DNA from: Nigrospora sphaerica
Lineage: Eukaryota; Ascomycota; Sordariomycetes; Amphisphaeriales; Apiosporaceae
NCBI GenBank assembly: GCA_018287875.1
Contig: JAGVVL010000029.1
Span: forward strand, 682,001-746,000
Direction of reading: 5' to 3'
Length of the DNA stretch: 64,000 bases
Part shown: positions 21,557 to 33,470 of the stretch, piece after piece
Numbering within the stretch: the first letter of the stretch is position 1
Layout of the letters: the number at the start of each line of letters is the position of its first letter
The notes under the pieces: generated by a model
Databases searched by the model: none
Told to the model about the DNA's origin: nothing
Seen by the model: only the letters and a program-made list of their open reading frames with translations
Position numbers and translations under genes: made by a program

Positions 21557-22778
21557 TAAAAGGTACGGTATATACTATATAGTAAAGAGAAACTCACTAT
21601 AACACTTAAAGTGCTTAATGAATATTTGCCGCCTGGGAAAGCATAAACTGTCGAATATTTGAGATGGTAGCGACCATACCACACTAACGTAATAGGCATT
21701 AAGGCAAATAAGATAAGGCAGTATATGCCAGCATAATGTAATGCACTAATAAAAATTTCAGGAAGCAGAATCGCAATTAATACAGGGGTACAAAAGTAGC
21801 GCCATAGATTAAAGCATCGGATTGAAAAGAAGCGCCTTTACGTCGCTTTAGTCCATCTGCTAAAAAGTCAGATAACCCATAGGAACAGGTTAAAAAAGTA
21901 GTAAAGACACATAGGTAGGCAAAACTATTGGATAAGATTGGAAATAAAGGATGGTGAAGTTTTTGATTTAACACCTCTACTAAAGCGCTAGCAGGCGAAG
22001 TCATTTGACTTAATTGGATGAGTCCAGGATGTCCTGAAATAGGAATGACACCCATGACGCTCATGTTCCATAACAAATAACAGATTAAAGGAATGGTTCC
22101 TCCAATCCAAATGGCCATGCGCAAGCTCTGAATATCCTCTTGAAAGTAAGTTCTTAGACTAGGAATCATATTAGTATAAGAAAATGCAGTAATGACGACA
22201 CTAAATCCTCTTAGCATACTGTAGACATCACCGGTTAACCATTGGCTCATGACTCGATGAGGAAGCAGCAAGGAAACCAGGGCGAGATATAATACTAGCT
22301 TAGCTATCATAAACCCACGATTTAAGTAGTCAATCCATTCTATGCCTTGATAGACAATACGTCCTAATAAACTAGTAAATAAAATGGCAGCACATGGTTT
22401 TATTAAGGCTAGTGGTAAGTAGGCTGACCCTACCTGACTAAGAAAATCAGAGCCTACGGCAATATAAGCCGCCGTTATAGAATAGAAGAGTAATAAGTAA
22501 CTCACCCAGGTAACATAAGTGAAACCTGGCTTGAGTAGCGCTGCTGTCATCGTTATAATGTTAGTTCCTGGAGGAAACCATAAACTGGCTTCTAAGGTGA
22601 GTAGGGCTGTGGAGGTCATTAATCCCCAGCATACGACCATTAGCAGTGCAGCATTAAGAAAACCGGCTTCGGCGGTAGCGAGAGGCAGGGCTAATAAACC
22701 ACCTCCCATTGCTGTTCCAGCTAAGAGAAGGGTTCCACCGATTAGCTTAGTATGGGATGCGCGCAACATATGTCTCAT
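21553..22778 (-). CDS. tyrP: Aromatic amino acid permease, TyrP/Mtr family (C-terminal frameshift)
   Basis: Hydroxy/aromatic amino acid permease with about 11 membrane segments. The N-terminal signature IGGTLLLAGTAMGGGLLALP is typical of TyrP/Mtr/TnaB. The open frame ends at 21777, but adding one C in the CCCC run gives FVPPVLIAILLPEIFISALH and a further helix to the stop at 21553-21555. Restored ~408 residues is the normal size. A tyrosine or tryptophan importer fits a host-dependent bacterium; specificity cannot be fixed from sequence. Confidence 0.85.
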
Positions 22779-22825
22779 ATTATTGAATAAAGGCTTGATA
22801 ATACACAGGTTTGGAGTAATTGAAA

Positions 22826-23188
22826 ATGGCTATCCTTTCAAGTAACAGGGCTCATTCTACCATAAACATTAAATATACGCCTGCGGCATTTGATCATATT
22901 CGAAAAAATTTACCCCCAAATTCGAAATTGCGCATTCGTTTAAAGAAGACAGGGTGTTCTGGATGGTCTTATCATTTTGAGTATGCGGATTCATTCAATG
23001 AACAGGAGGTATTGTGTAATACTCAAGAAGGGTTAGACGTACTATTACCCAAAGCATATCTCTCGTTATTTAATGGCGTCATTATTGACTACGTCCGCTC
23101 AGGCTTTAATGGTTCGTTAACTTGTCTCAACCCTAATGAGGGGGCACGATGCGGCTGCGGAGAAAGTTTTACTATTAAAAGTGAATAA
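22826..23188 (+). CDS. IscA/SufA-like A-type iron-sulfur carrier
   Basis: HesB/IscA fold of 120 residues. The three ligand cysteines are in KKTGCSGWSYHFEY and ARCGCGESF near the C-terminus. It is the second A-type carrier in the window, in addition to erpA. Start chosen at ATG 22826, preceded by GGAG nine bases upstream. It stands alone, divergent from the permease and convergent with the aldolase gene, rather than in an isc or suf operon. Confidence 0.85.
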   Translation: MAILSSNRAHSTINIKYTPAAFDHIRKNLPPNSKLRIRLKKTGCSGWSYHFEYADSFNEQEVLCNTQEGLDVLLPKAYLSLFNGVIIDYVRSGFNGSLTCLNPNEGARCGCGESFTIKSE

Positions 23189-23198
23189 AGAATTTATT

Positions 23199-24209
23199 CT
23201 ACGTTTCTGTATTGCATAAGTGGCCTTGAGCCGCCTGATAGTTGCGTTTGGCCGCTTGATATAACGCCTCTTGTGCTGCTTTTTGGTTGTCGGGCTTTCC
23301 CTGCCATTTTCGTAAGGCATCTGCTTGTAAAGCCCGTCCATAAGAAAAGCTTAAACGCCATGGTTTTTCAAAAGGATGTATACAGAGCGCTTGTAAATAA
23401 TTGGTGGCTTCTTGTGGCGTGTGTCCACCAGATAAAAAATGAATGCTCGGGACTATAGGGGGTACGCTGTGCCATAAGGCTTGTAAGGTATGCTCAGCAA
23501 TTTCGTTTGCAGTGGGCGGTAGGTGAGCATAGTGCGTTCCTGCATTGACCATATGTGTTTTTAAAATAACATGCTTTAATGACACTCCATGTCGTATTAA
23601 AGCCTTAAACACTTCATCAAATATAACTTCTGTCACTTTTTGAGCAGTTTTTATACAATGTGTGCCCTCTTTTAATAGTTCGGGTTCTATAATAGGAAGC
23701 ATGCCTTTAGATTGGCAACACGCTGCATATTGGGCGAGTCTTTCTGCATTTTCTCGGATAACGTGAAGGGAAGGATAAGAGGGTGCCTTGATAGTAAAAG
23801 CCGCACGCCATTTAGCAAAAGAAGCGCCAAGCTTTTGGTAAGTAGTAATTTTTTCAGCCAATCCTTCAAGTCCTTGGGTTATTTTTTCTTGTGGATTGTC
23901 TTGAAAAGCGATGAGACCTTCGTCTAGTTTGATACCCGTCAGGACTTGTTGATTTGCTAATTGAGTTGCAAAAAATTCCCCACTGCTATTTTTTTGATGG
24001 ATAGTCTCTGGGGATAGAATCACCCCACTAATATAGTCTTCTATATGAGGGGTCGTTAATAATACGCTTCGGTAGGCTTTGCGGTTCTCTTCTGTACAAG
24101 CTACATTAATCAAAGCAAAACGCTTTTCAAGGGTTGGGGTGCTTTCATCCGCTGCTAAAATACCCCTGTGCCCTTCGATTAATTTTGCTAAAGTCGTTTC
24201 TAGTTGCAT
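23199..24209 (-). CDS. Class I fructose-bisphosphate aldolase
   Basis: Cleaves fructose-1,6-bisphosphate by a Schiff-base mechanism. Family landmarks: HRGILAADESTPTLEKRF near residue 14, LGASFAKWRAAF, and the lysine segment HVILKTHMVNAGT, with IHFLSGGHTPQEA and WRLSFSYGRALQ near the end. The length of 336 residues is right for the class I (animal/plant-like) type. It is uninterrupted. This class is found in some Legionellales and other bacteria that lack the class II enzyme. Confidence 0.93.
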   Translation of the reverse strand: MQLETTLAKLIEGHRGILAADESTPTLEKRFALINVACTEENRKAYRSVLLTTPHIEDYISGVILSPETIHQKNSSGEFFATQLANQQVLTGIKLDEGLIAFQDNPQEKITQGLEGLAEKITTYQKLGASFAKWRAAFTIKAPSYPSLHVIRENAERLAQYAACCQSKGMLPIIEPELLKEGTHCIKTAQKVTEVIFDEVFKALIRHGVSLKHVILKTHMVNAGTHYAHLPPTANEIAEHTLQALWHSVPPIVPSIHFLSGGHTPQEATNYLQALCIHPFEKPWRLSFSYGRALQADALRKWQGKPDNQKAAQEALYQAAKRNYQAAQGHLCNTET

Positions 24210-24282
24210 CCTGCTACTTATCCATTAAAAGACTTTTTTTAAAAAGATCCTAAATAAAACTTTAGAATCTTTTCATACTCTA

Positions 24283-25160
24283 CTATAAAGCGCAGACACC
24301 ACAACCCCCTAAGGTGAGTAAACTAACCATGGTGAGTTCTTTTCTAGCAGGAGGGGCGACCAAATAGCGATGGTAAGACCAGTGTAGAAGACTTAAACTA
24401 ATAATACTCACTAAGGCGCCACCGATAAGATCCGTCCCCCAATGCGCTGCTAGATATAGGCGGGATAGCCCAATAAGATAGACCCAAATAGCATATATTC
24501 CATAGATTAAGCGCTTTTTCCATAAGAGGGCAGAACAGGAAGGATAAAGTAATATTAGTAATCCTCCTAGTAGCGTCATATTGCCGCTGACATGAGCGCT
24601 TGGGAAAGAATCATGAATATGAAAGGCTGCCCCTGGTCTTGGAATAGCCGTACTATATTTTAAACCAACGGTGAGGGCAGCCACCAATAACCCTAATCCT
24701 ATCCAGTGTATCGCGCGCCAGCTATCTTTTTTAACCAAAAAATACAAGCTTAGGACTGCCCAAAACCCAGCCATTATAAAGCTATTGAATAAACTGATTT
24801 TAACAAAAAATTGATCTAAGTAAGGTGACCTCCATGCATAGACTGCTTTTGATAAAGCAATATTCCATTGGGTCAGCACTCCCCGGATATCACTTGATAA
24901 GTCAATAAGCTAAGCAAAATCGTTGCTACCCCAGTCAATGTAAGGGTAAATTGGGTAGGATAGGGGATAGTGCTCCGTACAGGAAACGAGGCAAGGGTTG
25001 CCACATACTGTTGCTTGACTAAGGTTTTCGGTTTTTCAAACGCGTTTTCTCGAAGCCACTGGATAGAATCAGGATGTTGTCTCCATATACTATATAACCC
25101 TATCCCTAGGGCTAAAGGAAAAAGGAACAGTGAAACTGGCGTTAATATAAAAGGTAGCAT
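24283..25160 (-). CDS. PAP2-family phosphatase with N-terminal membrane segments (frameshifted)
   Basis: Membrane phosphatase of the PAP2/LssY type. The catalytic motifs are KYSTAIPRPG, PSAHVSGN and SRLYLAAHWGTD. The upstream frame (24873-25160) ends with a hydrophobic segment and joins by adding one G to a GGGG run at about 24888, giving VISGGVLTQWN. The combined protein is ~292 residues with about eight membrane helices. Likely substrates are undecaprenyl or phosphatidyl phosphates (family knowledge). Confidence 0.82.
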
Positions 25161-25331
25161 GGTGAATAAGGTAGTAATAGTGTGCTAAAAATAATAATAA
25201 AAACCAGACCTAGTAGGCTTGAGGAGATTACAAGTAGCATGCAAAGTAGCGGCTAAACAGTAATATTCCAAGCAAAACTCATAGGCCATGAAACCAATTT
25301 GTTATAATATCCATAGGCAGTGATACTTTAA

Positions 25332-26274
25332 TTAAGACACTTCGTCTCCTGCTGCTTGCTGGTCAGCATGATAAGAAGATCGAACCAAAGGGCCGCTTGC
25401 TACTTGAAGGAAACCATATTGATGTTTGGCTTCCTCTCCTAACTGCTTAAACTCTTCAGGCGTAATGTAACGGCTGACAGGAAGATGGTGTCGACTAGGT
25501 GCTAAGTATTGCCCTAAAGTCAACATATCTACCTGATGCTGCCTTAAATCATGCATGACGGCTCTTACTTCGTCTAAGGTTTCTCCTAACCCAAGCATTA
25601 AGCCCGATTTTGTTCGAATATGAGGGAAGCGTTTTTTAAAATCTTGTAATAAATAGAGAGACTCTTGATAATCCGAACCAGGTCGGGCGGATCGGTATAA
25701 TCTAGGCACGGTTTCGATGTTATGGTTAAAAACATCAGGGAGTGCAACTTCCATAGCGTCTAATGCTTTTAATCGTCGTCCTCTAAAATCAGGCACTAAT
25801 ACTTCTATTTGAATATTAGGCACCGCCTTTCGAATTTCTTTAATACAGTGGCTAAAATGAGAAGCGCCTCCATCTTTTAAATCGTCTCGGTCGACTGAGG
25901 TAATCACTACATAACGCAAACCCATTTCTTGAATCATTTTTGCTAAATTAATGGGTTCGTTAGGGTCTAGTGGATCAGGACGACCATGACCGACATCACA
26001 AAATGCACAGCGTCGTGTACATTTATCTCCCATAATCATAAAAGTTGCTGTTCCTTTGCTAAAACACTCATGCAGATTAGGGCAGGAAGCCTCTTCACAG
26101 ACGGTTACCAATCGATGCGCTCGCATAACCGCTTTCAATTTTTCTACTACTTCTGTGTGTTGTACTTTAACGCGTATCCAATCCGGTTTTTTTGAGGGGC
26201 ACTGTCTTGTACAACCTTGATTGGTATGCGGGCTAGCTTGTCTGCGCCGCGTTTTTTAGAAGAGGGGTATTCAT
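25332..26274 (-). CDS. lipA: Lipoyl synthase (N-terminal frameshifts)
   Basis: Radical SAM enzyme inserting sulfur into protein-bound octanoyl groups. Auxiliary-cluster motif [12 protein letters not shown] and the SAM motif [10 protein letters not shown] are intact, as is VRSSYHADQ at the C-terminus. The frame extends upstream as [15 protein letters not shown] after adding one A (near 26192) and one C (near 26265), giving a start at 26274 and ~315 residues, close to the usual 320. No lipB is adjacent. Confidence 0.94.
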
Positions 26275-26314
26275 GTATAAGCTCTCGTCTAGGGTGGTTA
26301 AAAATATTAAAGTG

Positions 26315-27960
26315 TTAAGATACTTTTGTCATCGCTTCGATCTCGCTCATTGTGATACGTTCTAATAAGGGTTGATACGGCTGAATTTTATGATTAAGTA
26401 ATGGTACGTTCCGATCTTTCCATGATAATTCAGTTAAGCTTAAGAAAGCAGCAATTTTTTTAGCGGTTATTGGTAAAATCGGTTGTAAGTAAATCGCAAG
26501 CCTTTTAAAAAGATTTAATGCCATGGTACACACCTGTTGCATCTCAGAAAGCGTAGCTTGATTTTTGGCGAGTTTCCAAGGCGCTTTAGCCGCTAAATAT
26601 TGATTGACTTCATCGGCTAAGCTCATAATTAATCGTACCGCTTGAGAGAACTGTTGCTGTTCAAAATGCGCTTTGATAGTTGTCTCTGCCTGTATAAAAT
26701 GATCAAACAATACTGGATCGTCTAGTTGAGTGCTTAAGTGGTTATCGCAATGGTCAGCTAACAACTTAGCGCAACGGCTAGCAATGTTAATAAATTTACC
26801 AATACAATCTGAATTGACTTTTTGTAAAAAATCAGACCAATTTAAATTGATATCTTCAGGCGTTCCATTTAGTTTGCTTGCGAAATAATAACGAAGATAT
26901 TCTGGGTTAAGATGCTGTAAATAATCAGAGGCTTTAATAAACGTGCCTCTAGATTTAGACATTTTTCGATTTTCAATGGTTAAATACCCATGCACAAATA
27001 ATCGGGTAGGTAACCGGAAATCAGATCCTTTTAGCATGCTTGGCCAAAATAAAGCATGAAACTTGACAATGTCTTTACCAATCACATGGTACAATTCTGC
27101 GGTGCTTTGAGCATCCCAATATTGATTAAAGTTAAGATCAGAGCGTCCTTGGCATAATTGTTGGAAGATCGCCATATAGCCGACGGGGGCATCAATCCAA
27201 ACATAAAAATACTTATCTTTGGTATTAGGGATACGAAAGCCAAAGTAAGGCGCTTCTCTTGAAATCGCAAGATCACTTAAGCCAGTTGCGTCATTAAACC
27301 AATCTAATAGTTTATGTAGCGTTTGTTTCGGTATAATGTCTGACTGAATCCATGCTTTTAAGTATTCATAATAATGATTTAATACTAAAAAGTATTGTTC
27401 CGCGCTTTTGGTGATAGGGGTGTGCCTGATAGTACAGAGCGAGGATCTTTAAGTTCTAACGCATGATAAGTAGCTCCACATTGCTCACAATTATCCCCAT
27501 ATTGTTCAGGGGTATGGCAGTGAGGGCAAGTGCCTTTGACATAGCGATCAGGTAGAAAGAGTTTTCGTTCTGCATCATACGCTTGGTCGACCCAACGTGT
27601 CGTAATATGACCATTGGCTTTTAATTTTTCATAAATTGTCGTGACCAAGGCTTCATTTTCAGCGCAATGAGTCGTGCCGAAGTGATCGAAAGAAATATGA
27701 AAACTGTCTAAATCCCTTTTGTGCTCTTTAAATACTCGGTCCAGTAAATGTTCGGGATCCATGTTTTGAGCGGCTGCAGACAACATAATGGGGGTGCCAT
27801 GAGCGTCTTCGCCCCCAACAAAAGTGCAGTCATTGCCCTGTAGACGTTGAAAACGCACCCAAATATCCGCTTGTATTTGCTCTAATAAGTGACCAAGATG
27901 AAGCGGGCCATTGGCGTACAGTAATGCCGTAGTAACTAATAGCTGACGATGTGGTTTCAC
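26315..27960 (-). CDS. metG: Methionyl-tRNA synthetase (frameshifted)
   Basis: Class I synthetase. HIGH-type motif GPLHLGHL at residue ~18, zinc knuckle CPHCHTPEQYGDNCEQC, and the KMSKSRG loop are visible. An A run near 27400 lacks one base; adding it joins SGTPLSPK to SAEQYFLVLNHYYEY, and that frame is open to 26315. Length ~549 residues: the C-terminal EMAP-II-like tRNA-binding domain of E. coli MetG is absent, as in many reduced genomes. Confidence 0.95.
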
Positions 27961-28103
27961 AAGTTTTACAAAAAAATTTTATGCTGATTATCACCTAATT
28001 TCTTTCATAAGTGAAGCTATTCTTTACACAAGTATTGACACTTGCTCTGCAATTAGAAAGAATATAGCGTCTTTAAAGAATATTAGAAATACGAGGATTG
28101 AAA

Positions 28104-28367
28104 GTGGCAAATACCCCACAAGCAGCAAAACGAGTAAGGCAAGCGGAGACTAAACGTCAACAAAATGCAAGCTTACGCTCCATGACACGCACCATGATTA
28201 AGAAAACAGTAAAAGCTATTCAACATGGTAAGGTTGAGGATGCTCAGTTGGCTTATAATCAAATGGTGCCTGTATTAGACCGTATGGCTACCAAAGGCTT
28301 AATTAGTCCTAATAAAACAGCTCGTCATAAAAGTCGACTGACACATCAGTTGCGCGGTTTATCCTAA
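28104..28367 (+). CDS. rpsT: 30S ribosomal protein S20
   Basis: Small basic protein binding 16S rRNA during early 30S assembly. The sequence [20 protein letters not shown] through [10 protein letters not shown] is typical, 87 residues. Start GTG at 28104 is chosen: GAGG lies eight bases upstream and S20 normally begins M-A-N; the in-frame TTG at 28098 overlaps the ribosome site. It is uninterrupted. Confidence 0.96.
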   Translation: MANTPQAAKRVRQAETKRQQNASLRSMTRTMIKKTVKAIQHGKVEDAQLAYNQMVPVLDRMATKGLISPNKTARHKSRLTHQLRGLS

Positions 28368-28489
28368 ATTAAGGTAAATCATTATAGTGTATCGCTATTG
28401 TTAGCGTGTTAATTGAGTAGCTTTCGAAGTTTTAGGCCTAAGCGAGTAGTATCGAGTTCTGTAAATATAATGAATATGTATATTGTCTG

Positions 28490-30533
28490 ATGAAAAAGGG
28501 ACTTGCTATAGGTATAAGACATGTACTGCTATTTAGCTTGAGTTTAATTAGTATTAATTGCGTATTATAGTGCCGCATCTAAAGCTAGCGTTTTTTCTTA
28601 TGGTCGTGTCTCGATAGGTGCCATCGATATTGCCAAGACCGATGCCTTTAATATCTTTGTTTCAAGAAAGTATGATCTCTTTCTTGTAAGAGGGTATGAA
28701 ACTTTACCTGAACCGCTTTATAACGCTATAGGTAATTGGTGGGTGCAATTGGAAGGTAGTCCGAGTGATCGATTTATTAGTATTGCAGCTGGGCTGCGTC
28801 AATCTGAAATTGCACCCTCTATTCTTTTTCCCGGAGGGTTTTTAGGTGGATTTGGCTATTTTCTATTGTCACCATCCTCAAGACACTATTTTGCCTATCT
28901 GATCTTATACGGCATAGAATATGCAACAGCATTGCATAAAGTGACAATAGGAGTCGGCTTTCCCGGTAATAGGTGGGCGTCGGATCTATTGGGACATATC
29001 TCTTTATCTACGTACTATTGGAAAAGAAACACTTTAATAGGTCGGGTAAATTTCTTTGGTGGAGGTAACTGCATTAATACGACATCGAAAGATGTCCCGT
29101 TATGCATGACCACTAAATATTTTCATGAAGTTTATGTAGGCTTTAAATGGGAGCTTCCAGCTTATTTAACTCTGTCTCCTAAATGGACTTATAAACTACC
29201 CGGAACATGGAGTTGGTCGTTAGGTATTGATTTTTCATCCTTTAAATTGAAACCTGTTATAGGTTCTAGTCAGTTCAATAGACCTGACCTTCATTTGCCT
29301 GAAGTCTTACGGTTGGGCACTGTAGGTAAAGCTGCAGAAAATGGCGATAGCAGCCAATTTAAACGTTTACTTGAATATGGTGAATCTCCTACATTAACAA
29401 TTGGAGATGAGTATCATGTAGTCAGAAGCGGTCTTAAAGGCGCTAACGTTAGTATAATGGAAACGTTATTCAAAAATAGCGCCGTCCTTCAAGAAAATTT
29501 TCGAGGTGAGTTTTTAGAATATGCGGTTAAGGACTCCAAACGCACTCAAAGCATGATAGAGTGTCTGTTTAATCAAGGCGCTAAAACGACAGAGAAGGCA
29601 TTAAACATAGTCATCGATCATTTGATAGAAAAGCAATTTCTTCCCCGTCACGATAATCTAGTTCATATAGATCTGGAGATTTTTAAAAGCTTAGTCGGCT
29701 TTGGAACTTACGGTTTTATGTACGAACCGATGAAAAGACTTATACAGTCGGGAGCGATGCTGCAGCGAGAGAATCATCTTAATATAGAGAATATGTCATA
29801 TATTTCGCAATGTATTAAAACTTTCATTGTTTCAGGAAGGTGGGATATAACACTGGATACTAAGCCCGACTTACGACCTTCAGCATTAGATTTTATAAAG
29901 TTATTACCTGCAGAAGAAATACAAAAGGAAATTAATAATGTATTCATTAATTACAGTATAAAAGCTGCCTACCTTGATATTATGAGAGTAGAAGTATTAT
30001 CAAAATCTTCTTGGATGAATGAAAAAAACGGGCTGAAGCAACTCCTTTTGTATAAACCTTATATCGAATATTACTTTAGGGAATATCAGAATATCCGAAC
30101 CCAGTGCTTTATGGGCTCTTCTACAAAAACTAAAGACAGTACTGTGCTTAAGGCATGGTATCATTTCACCCCGAGTGAACGCTGGAAACTTGCGCAGATA
30201 GCTTCCCCACTGACATGGTGTCAGCTGATTGGTCTTAGACATGGATTACCTACTGAAGTGGTTTGGAAAATTCAGGATGAATTGCCTATCTCTCAACAAT
30301 TCCAATGCGAGTCGATGCTGAATTATTTATGGCGCATTAAAGAAGAAGGTCCCCTTATTCTATGGGACCTTTGGATAGAAGGTAAGTGCCCTAAAAGGAA
30401 CGAGGAAGCTCAGGCCAGTATGAAGGAATTTTTGAAATTCTTATTGTATCCTCGTTTAATTGAAATTAATGCAAATCGTTTAAAGTATCTAGAGCAACGT
30501 GCTCTACAGTTTTTTTGTATTCACCGCTACGAT
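28490..30533 (+). CDS. Secreted barrel-like / ankyrin-like / F-box-like protein A
   Basis: First member of a tandem family. A Lys-rich start with a hydrophobic stretch (HVLLFSLSLISINC) is a signal peptide; one shift near 28560 joins it to the body. Barrel-like region ~residues 30-260: WWVQLEGSP, GIEYATALHKVTIGVGF, STYYWKRNTLIGRVNFFG, YVGFKWELPAYLTLSPKW. A conserved linker RPDLHLPEVLRLG precedes divergent ankyrin-type repeats. Near the C-terminus comes GLPTEVVWKIQDEL, then LKYLEQRALQFF. As read, the frame runs straight into gene B; adding one T to the T7 run at about 30510 gives a stop at 30538-30540 instead. Function unknown; likely host-interacting (inference). Confidence 0.6.
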
Positions 30534-32545
30534 ATGTTAACTAAAGCTGAGTTTTTGTTAAAAGGTGTAATGGTTTATGTGTTAAGCCTCAACTTACTTT
30601 GTCTGAACCCTTTTTATGCTTTTGATAGACCCGCTCTTTCCTCCCTTGATTCCATAAGAGAAAAATCTCCTTTTAGTCATATAAAAATAGGTGTCAGTGA
30701 TATTTTTAATCCGTATGCACTTAATTTCTTTGGATCGAGTAAATTGTATTTGAGTAAATATGGCCTTGATTTTGATTGCGGGGTAATGAGTGACTGGATA
30801 CAACTAGATATTAGTCCAATGGATCGATCTATTAGCGTAGCATTTGGTACCTGTTGGTATCGGAACTTGGGTGCTATTCTGCCCAACCCCGGTTTTTTAG
30901 GTGTGCTTAATTGTTTTTTATGGTCTCCCCATTATGCAAAAGGAGGATGGCTAACCGGTATAGAGTATGCTACACCCTTGCATCGATTAACATTTTGTGG
31001 GAGTTTCCCATTGGCTTTCAAAGTGGGGTAGGTTACATGCTACTTTATCTACCTCTTATTTGACAGCGAAAATCCTTCATGGGTCGAGCCAATTTGTTTG
31101 TTGGGGGAGATGGGCTGTATTCTAAACAGGATCTCAACAGGGAGGCATCGAGAAAGTGGACCTGGAAATTTCCAGGGGCAAGCAGGGTCTCATTAGCGGT
31201 TGATTGGTCACTTCTAGGAACAGGCACCTTTACAAAAAATGAGATAGTAGCTGATCTCGATAAGCCAGATATTCATTTGCCTGATATCTTTCGCTTTGGA
31301 ACCGTAGCTGAAGCGGTCGAAAAAGAAGATAGGAAACAAGTGGATTGGTTACTAGGATATGGTGAGTCATCAAGAGACACTCTTCATGAGGATTATATTG
31401 AGGATCCCTTAGCAATAGCAATTAAGACTGGAAACCTCGCTATTACTGAAAGATTAATTAATTTTAGTATAAAGCATGAAGTCTTGGATTCGAATTTAGC
31501 TGGTTTAGATTTATATCTAAATTTTGCGATTCGACAACCTAATCGTACTGCCAAGATGGTAGACTTGCTGATTAGTCAAGCTTATGGTCCCCAATTGAAG
31601 CTGGTTATAATTTCATTAGTTGAACATTTATACCGACAGGGTGGTGGTCTTGTATCTAATGCTCGAATCGAAGATCTGAAGATTTTAGAGCGTATGCTAA
31701 AAGAACTAGCATGGGATTCACACTACTTTTTTCTCGAAGAGTTTCTTAAGATGTTTGAGAAACTGATAGATGAATCTGACTCATCATTCTATCCTGCACT
31801 TACTTCGGCTTTTAAAGCCTGTCTTGCTTCCGGGATGCCTGCATGGCGACCGCTCTTTAAAATTCAAATGGATTTACAAGAAGATGAGCAAAGGGACGAA
31901 CTTTCTCAAAAAGAACAGTTATTAAAGATTTATAAAAAATTAAAGTCTTCTGATTTAGAAAAGGAATGTAGTCACTCTTATGATGAACTTAGACGTCACT
32001 TAGGTTTAAATCGTCTTGAGTCTTTGTATGAAGCACGTATCCTTACTCAAATACTTCGGAAAAAAGTTTTCATTGAATATTACTTAAGAGCCTATCAAAA
32101 GCTTCAGAGAAAATTCTGTCTTGGCTCTTCTAAAAATGTTCAGAGCCCCTCTCTGTCTGGGCCGTAGTACCAGTGTACACGGGATGAAGGGTCCTATCTT
32201 ACTAAAGTAGCGAGCGACTCTATAAGTGCGAGAGAGTGGTATAGAGGAATGAATAAAAGGAGGCCTCACGGTCCGAATATACCTCAGGAATTGATTCGAG
32301 AGATTCAATACGAAGTGGTTATACTTCCACTGATTGAAGGTCTAAATAGTTATTTAGGACGTATTGTAAATTGCGCCTTAACTTCTTATGAGATAAATTT
32401 AATAAAAATTGTTTTGGACAGTGATTGGATAATGATTGATGGTAAAAAGCTAGACAATTTAAAATATTTAGAACAACGAGCCATACAATTGTTTTTTAAG
32501 AAGGACCCCGAAAGTATAGTTCATCGTTTGGAACAGATGAGGTAG
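30534..32545 (+). CDS. Secreted barrel-like / ankyrin-like / F-box-like protein B (interrupted)
   Basis: Same order as protein A. Signal peptide VMVYVLSLNLLCLNPFYAFD; barrel-like region with FSHIKIGVSDIFNPYALNFF, WIQLDISPMDRSISVAFG and GIEYATPLHRLTF; linker KPDIHLPDIFRFGTVAEAVE; ankyrin-like repeats; C-terminal IPQELIREIQYEV and LKYLEQRAIQLFF. It is interrupted by a shift at about 31030 (GGGG), another before 31080, and an in-frame TAG at 32165 followed by open frame to 32545. It may be a pseudogene or carry sequencing errors. Confidence 0.5.
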
Positions 32546-32735
32546 CCTTACCCAATTCTTATAGGGTAGGTAGGGTGTTTGCTAAGTCTCAAGCGGCTTT
32601 ATTTAGTATTTAAGTCTCCTTTATGTATTCAGTAGAAAGAGTGTTCTGATTTTAACGTAAGAAACAAAATAGCCTTCATGATTTCTCAATATATTTCTAC
32701 AAATAATGGATAGGAGTCAGAGAAAGGAATGGACC

Positions 32736-33357
32736 ATGCAGTTGTATTCAGCAACTACCAGCCGTTCTGATAAAAAAGATTTTAAAAAGGTTGAGTATTT
32801 AATAAAAGATGATAAGTCGCTTATCGTAACACGTGGAAGTTATCTGTGTGTTTGGAAGAATAGTATTTATCCTTGAAAAACGCATCATACAAGATTTGTT
32901 AATTAATCAAAGTGCTAAAATAGGTAGGGCATACACTGTCGTGATGATTCATTGACTGATCGAATATTTTTGGAACGCGCTAATTGTTTATTTCAAATAG
33001 AGCATAGTATTTCTTATATATTTCAGAAGTTAAAAGTAGATCTGTATTATCTTAATCCTTTCAGAGTGCTTTCTGTAATATTCAAAAAACGCAATATATT
33101 AGGCTGAAAAGAGCATATAAAAAAATAAATAGAAAAATGTATTCTTTCTTTTAGCAGTAAAGTTTTTACTAAAAATAATTTAAATCATACGGTAGAACTT
33201 AAAGGAATTTCTTTATACTCTATGAAAAATAGTGAAAACAGGTATGTATGCAAATATAGCTCGAGAAGTGTAATGGCGTAAATAACTTGAAGGTAGCAAG
33301 GATTTGTCTGCAGAATTTATTGTAAGCATTCAAGATGAGCTAAAGATATCTTAGGTA
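32736..33357 (+). pseudogene. Remnant of an ankyrin / F-box-like family member
   Basis: Short coding scraps in several frames: SDKKDFKKVEYLIKDDKSLI (ankyrin-like, 32736-32876), a piece near 32874 (LEKRIIQDLLINQSAKIG), and a tail DLSAEFIVSIQDELKIS at 33304-33354 that is the family's F-box-like motif. No signal peptide or barrel part remains. It lies between B and C in the array. Confidence 0.5.
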
Positions 33358-33470
33358 ATAAAAAGTATTTTTCCTTTATAAAGATTGAGAAATATGAGTA
33401 AATATAATAGTTGGATATATATTTTTAAGTAATGATTACTTTGCAAAATCTCTCACACCGGTTTGCGTAT
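33061..33470 (+). repeat. Array duplication block, copy 1
   Basis: About 400 bases closely matching 35557-35950 with scattered substitutions and small indels. It comprises the remnant 3' end of a family gene, the intergenic region and the first codons of gene C (ATGATTACTTTGCAAAATCTC). It shows the array grew by tandem duplication with the break inside an upstream family gene. Confidence 0.85.

Noticed and set aside
26315..27960. Broken metG as a true pseudogene
   Set aside because: Single break in an A run and otherwise full conservation of catalytic motifs; an essential synthetase is unlikely to be lost.
30534..31031. Engineered or natural fusion of two effectors as firm claim
   Set aside because: The T7 run at the joint, together with the homopolymer problem in this window, makes a missing base more likely than a true fusion.
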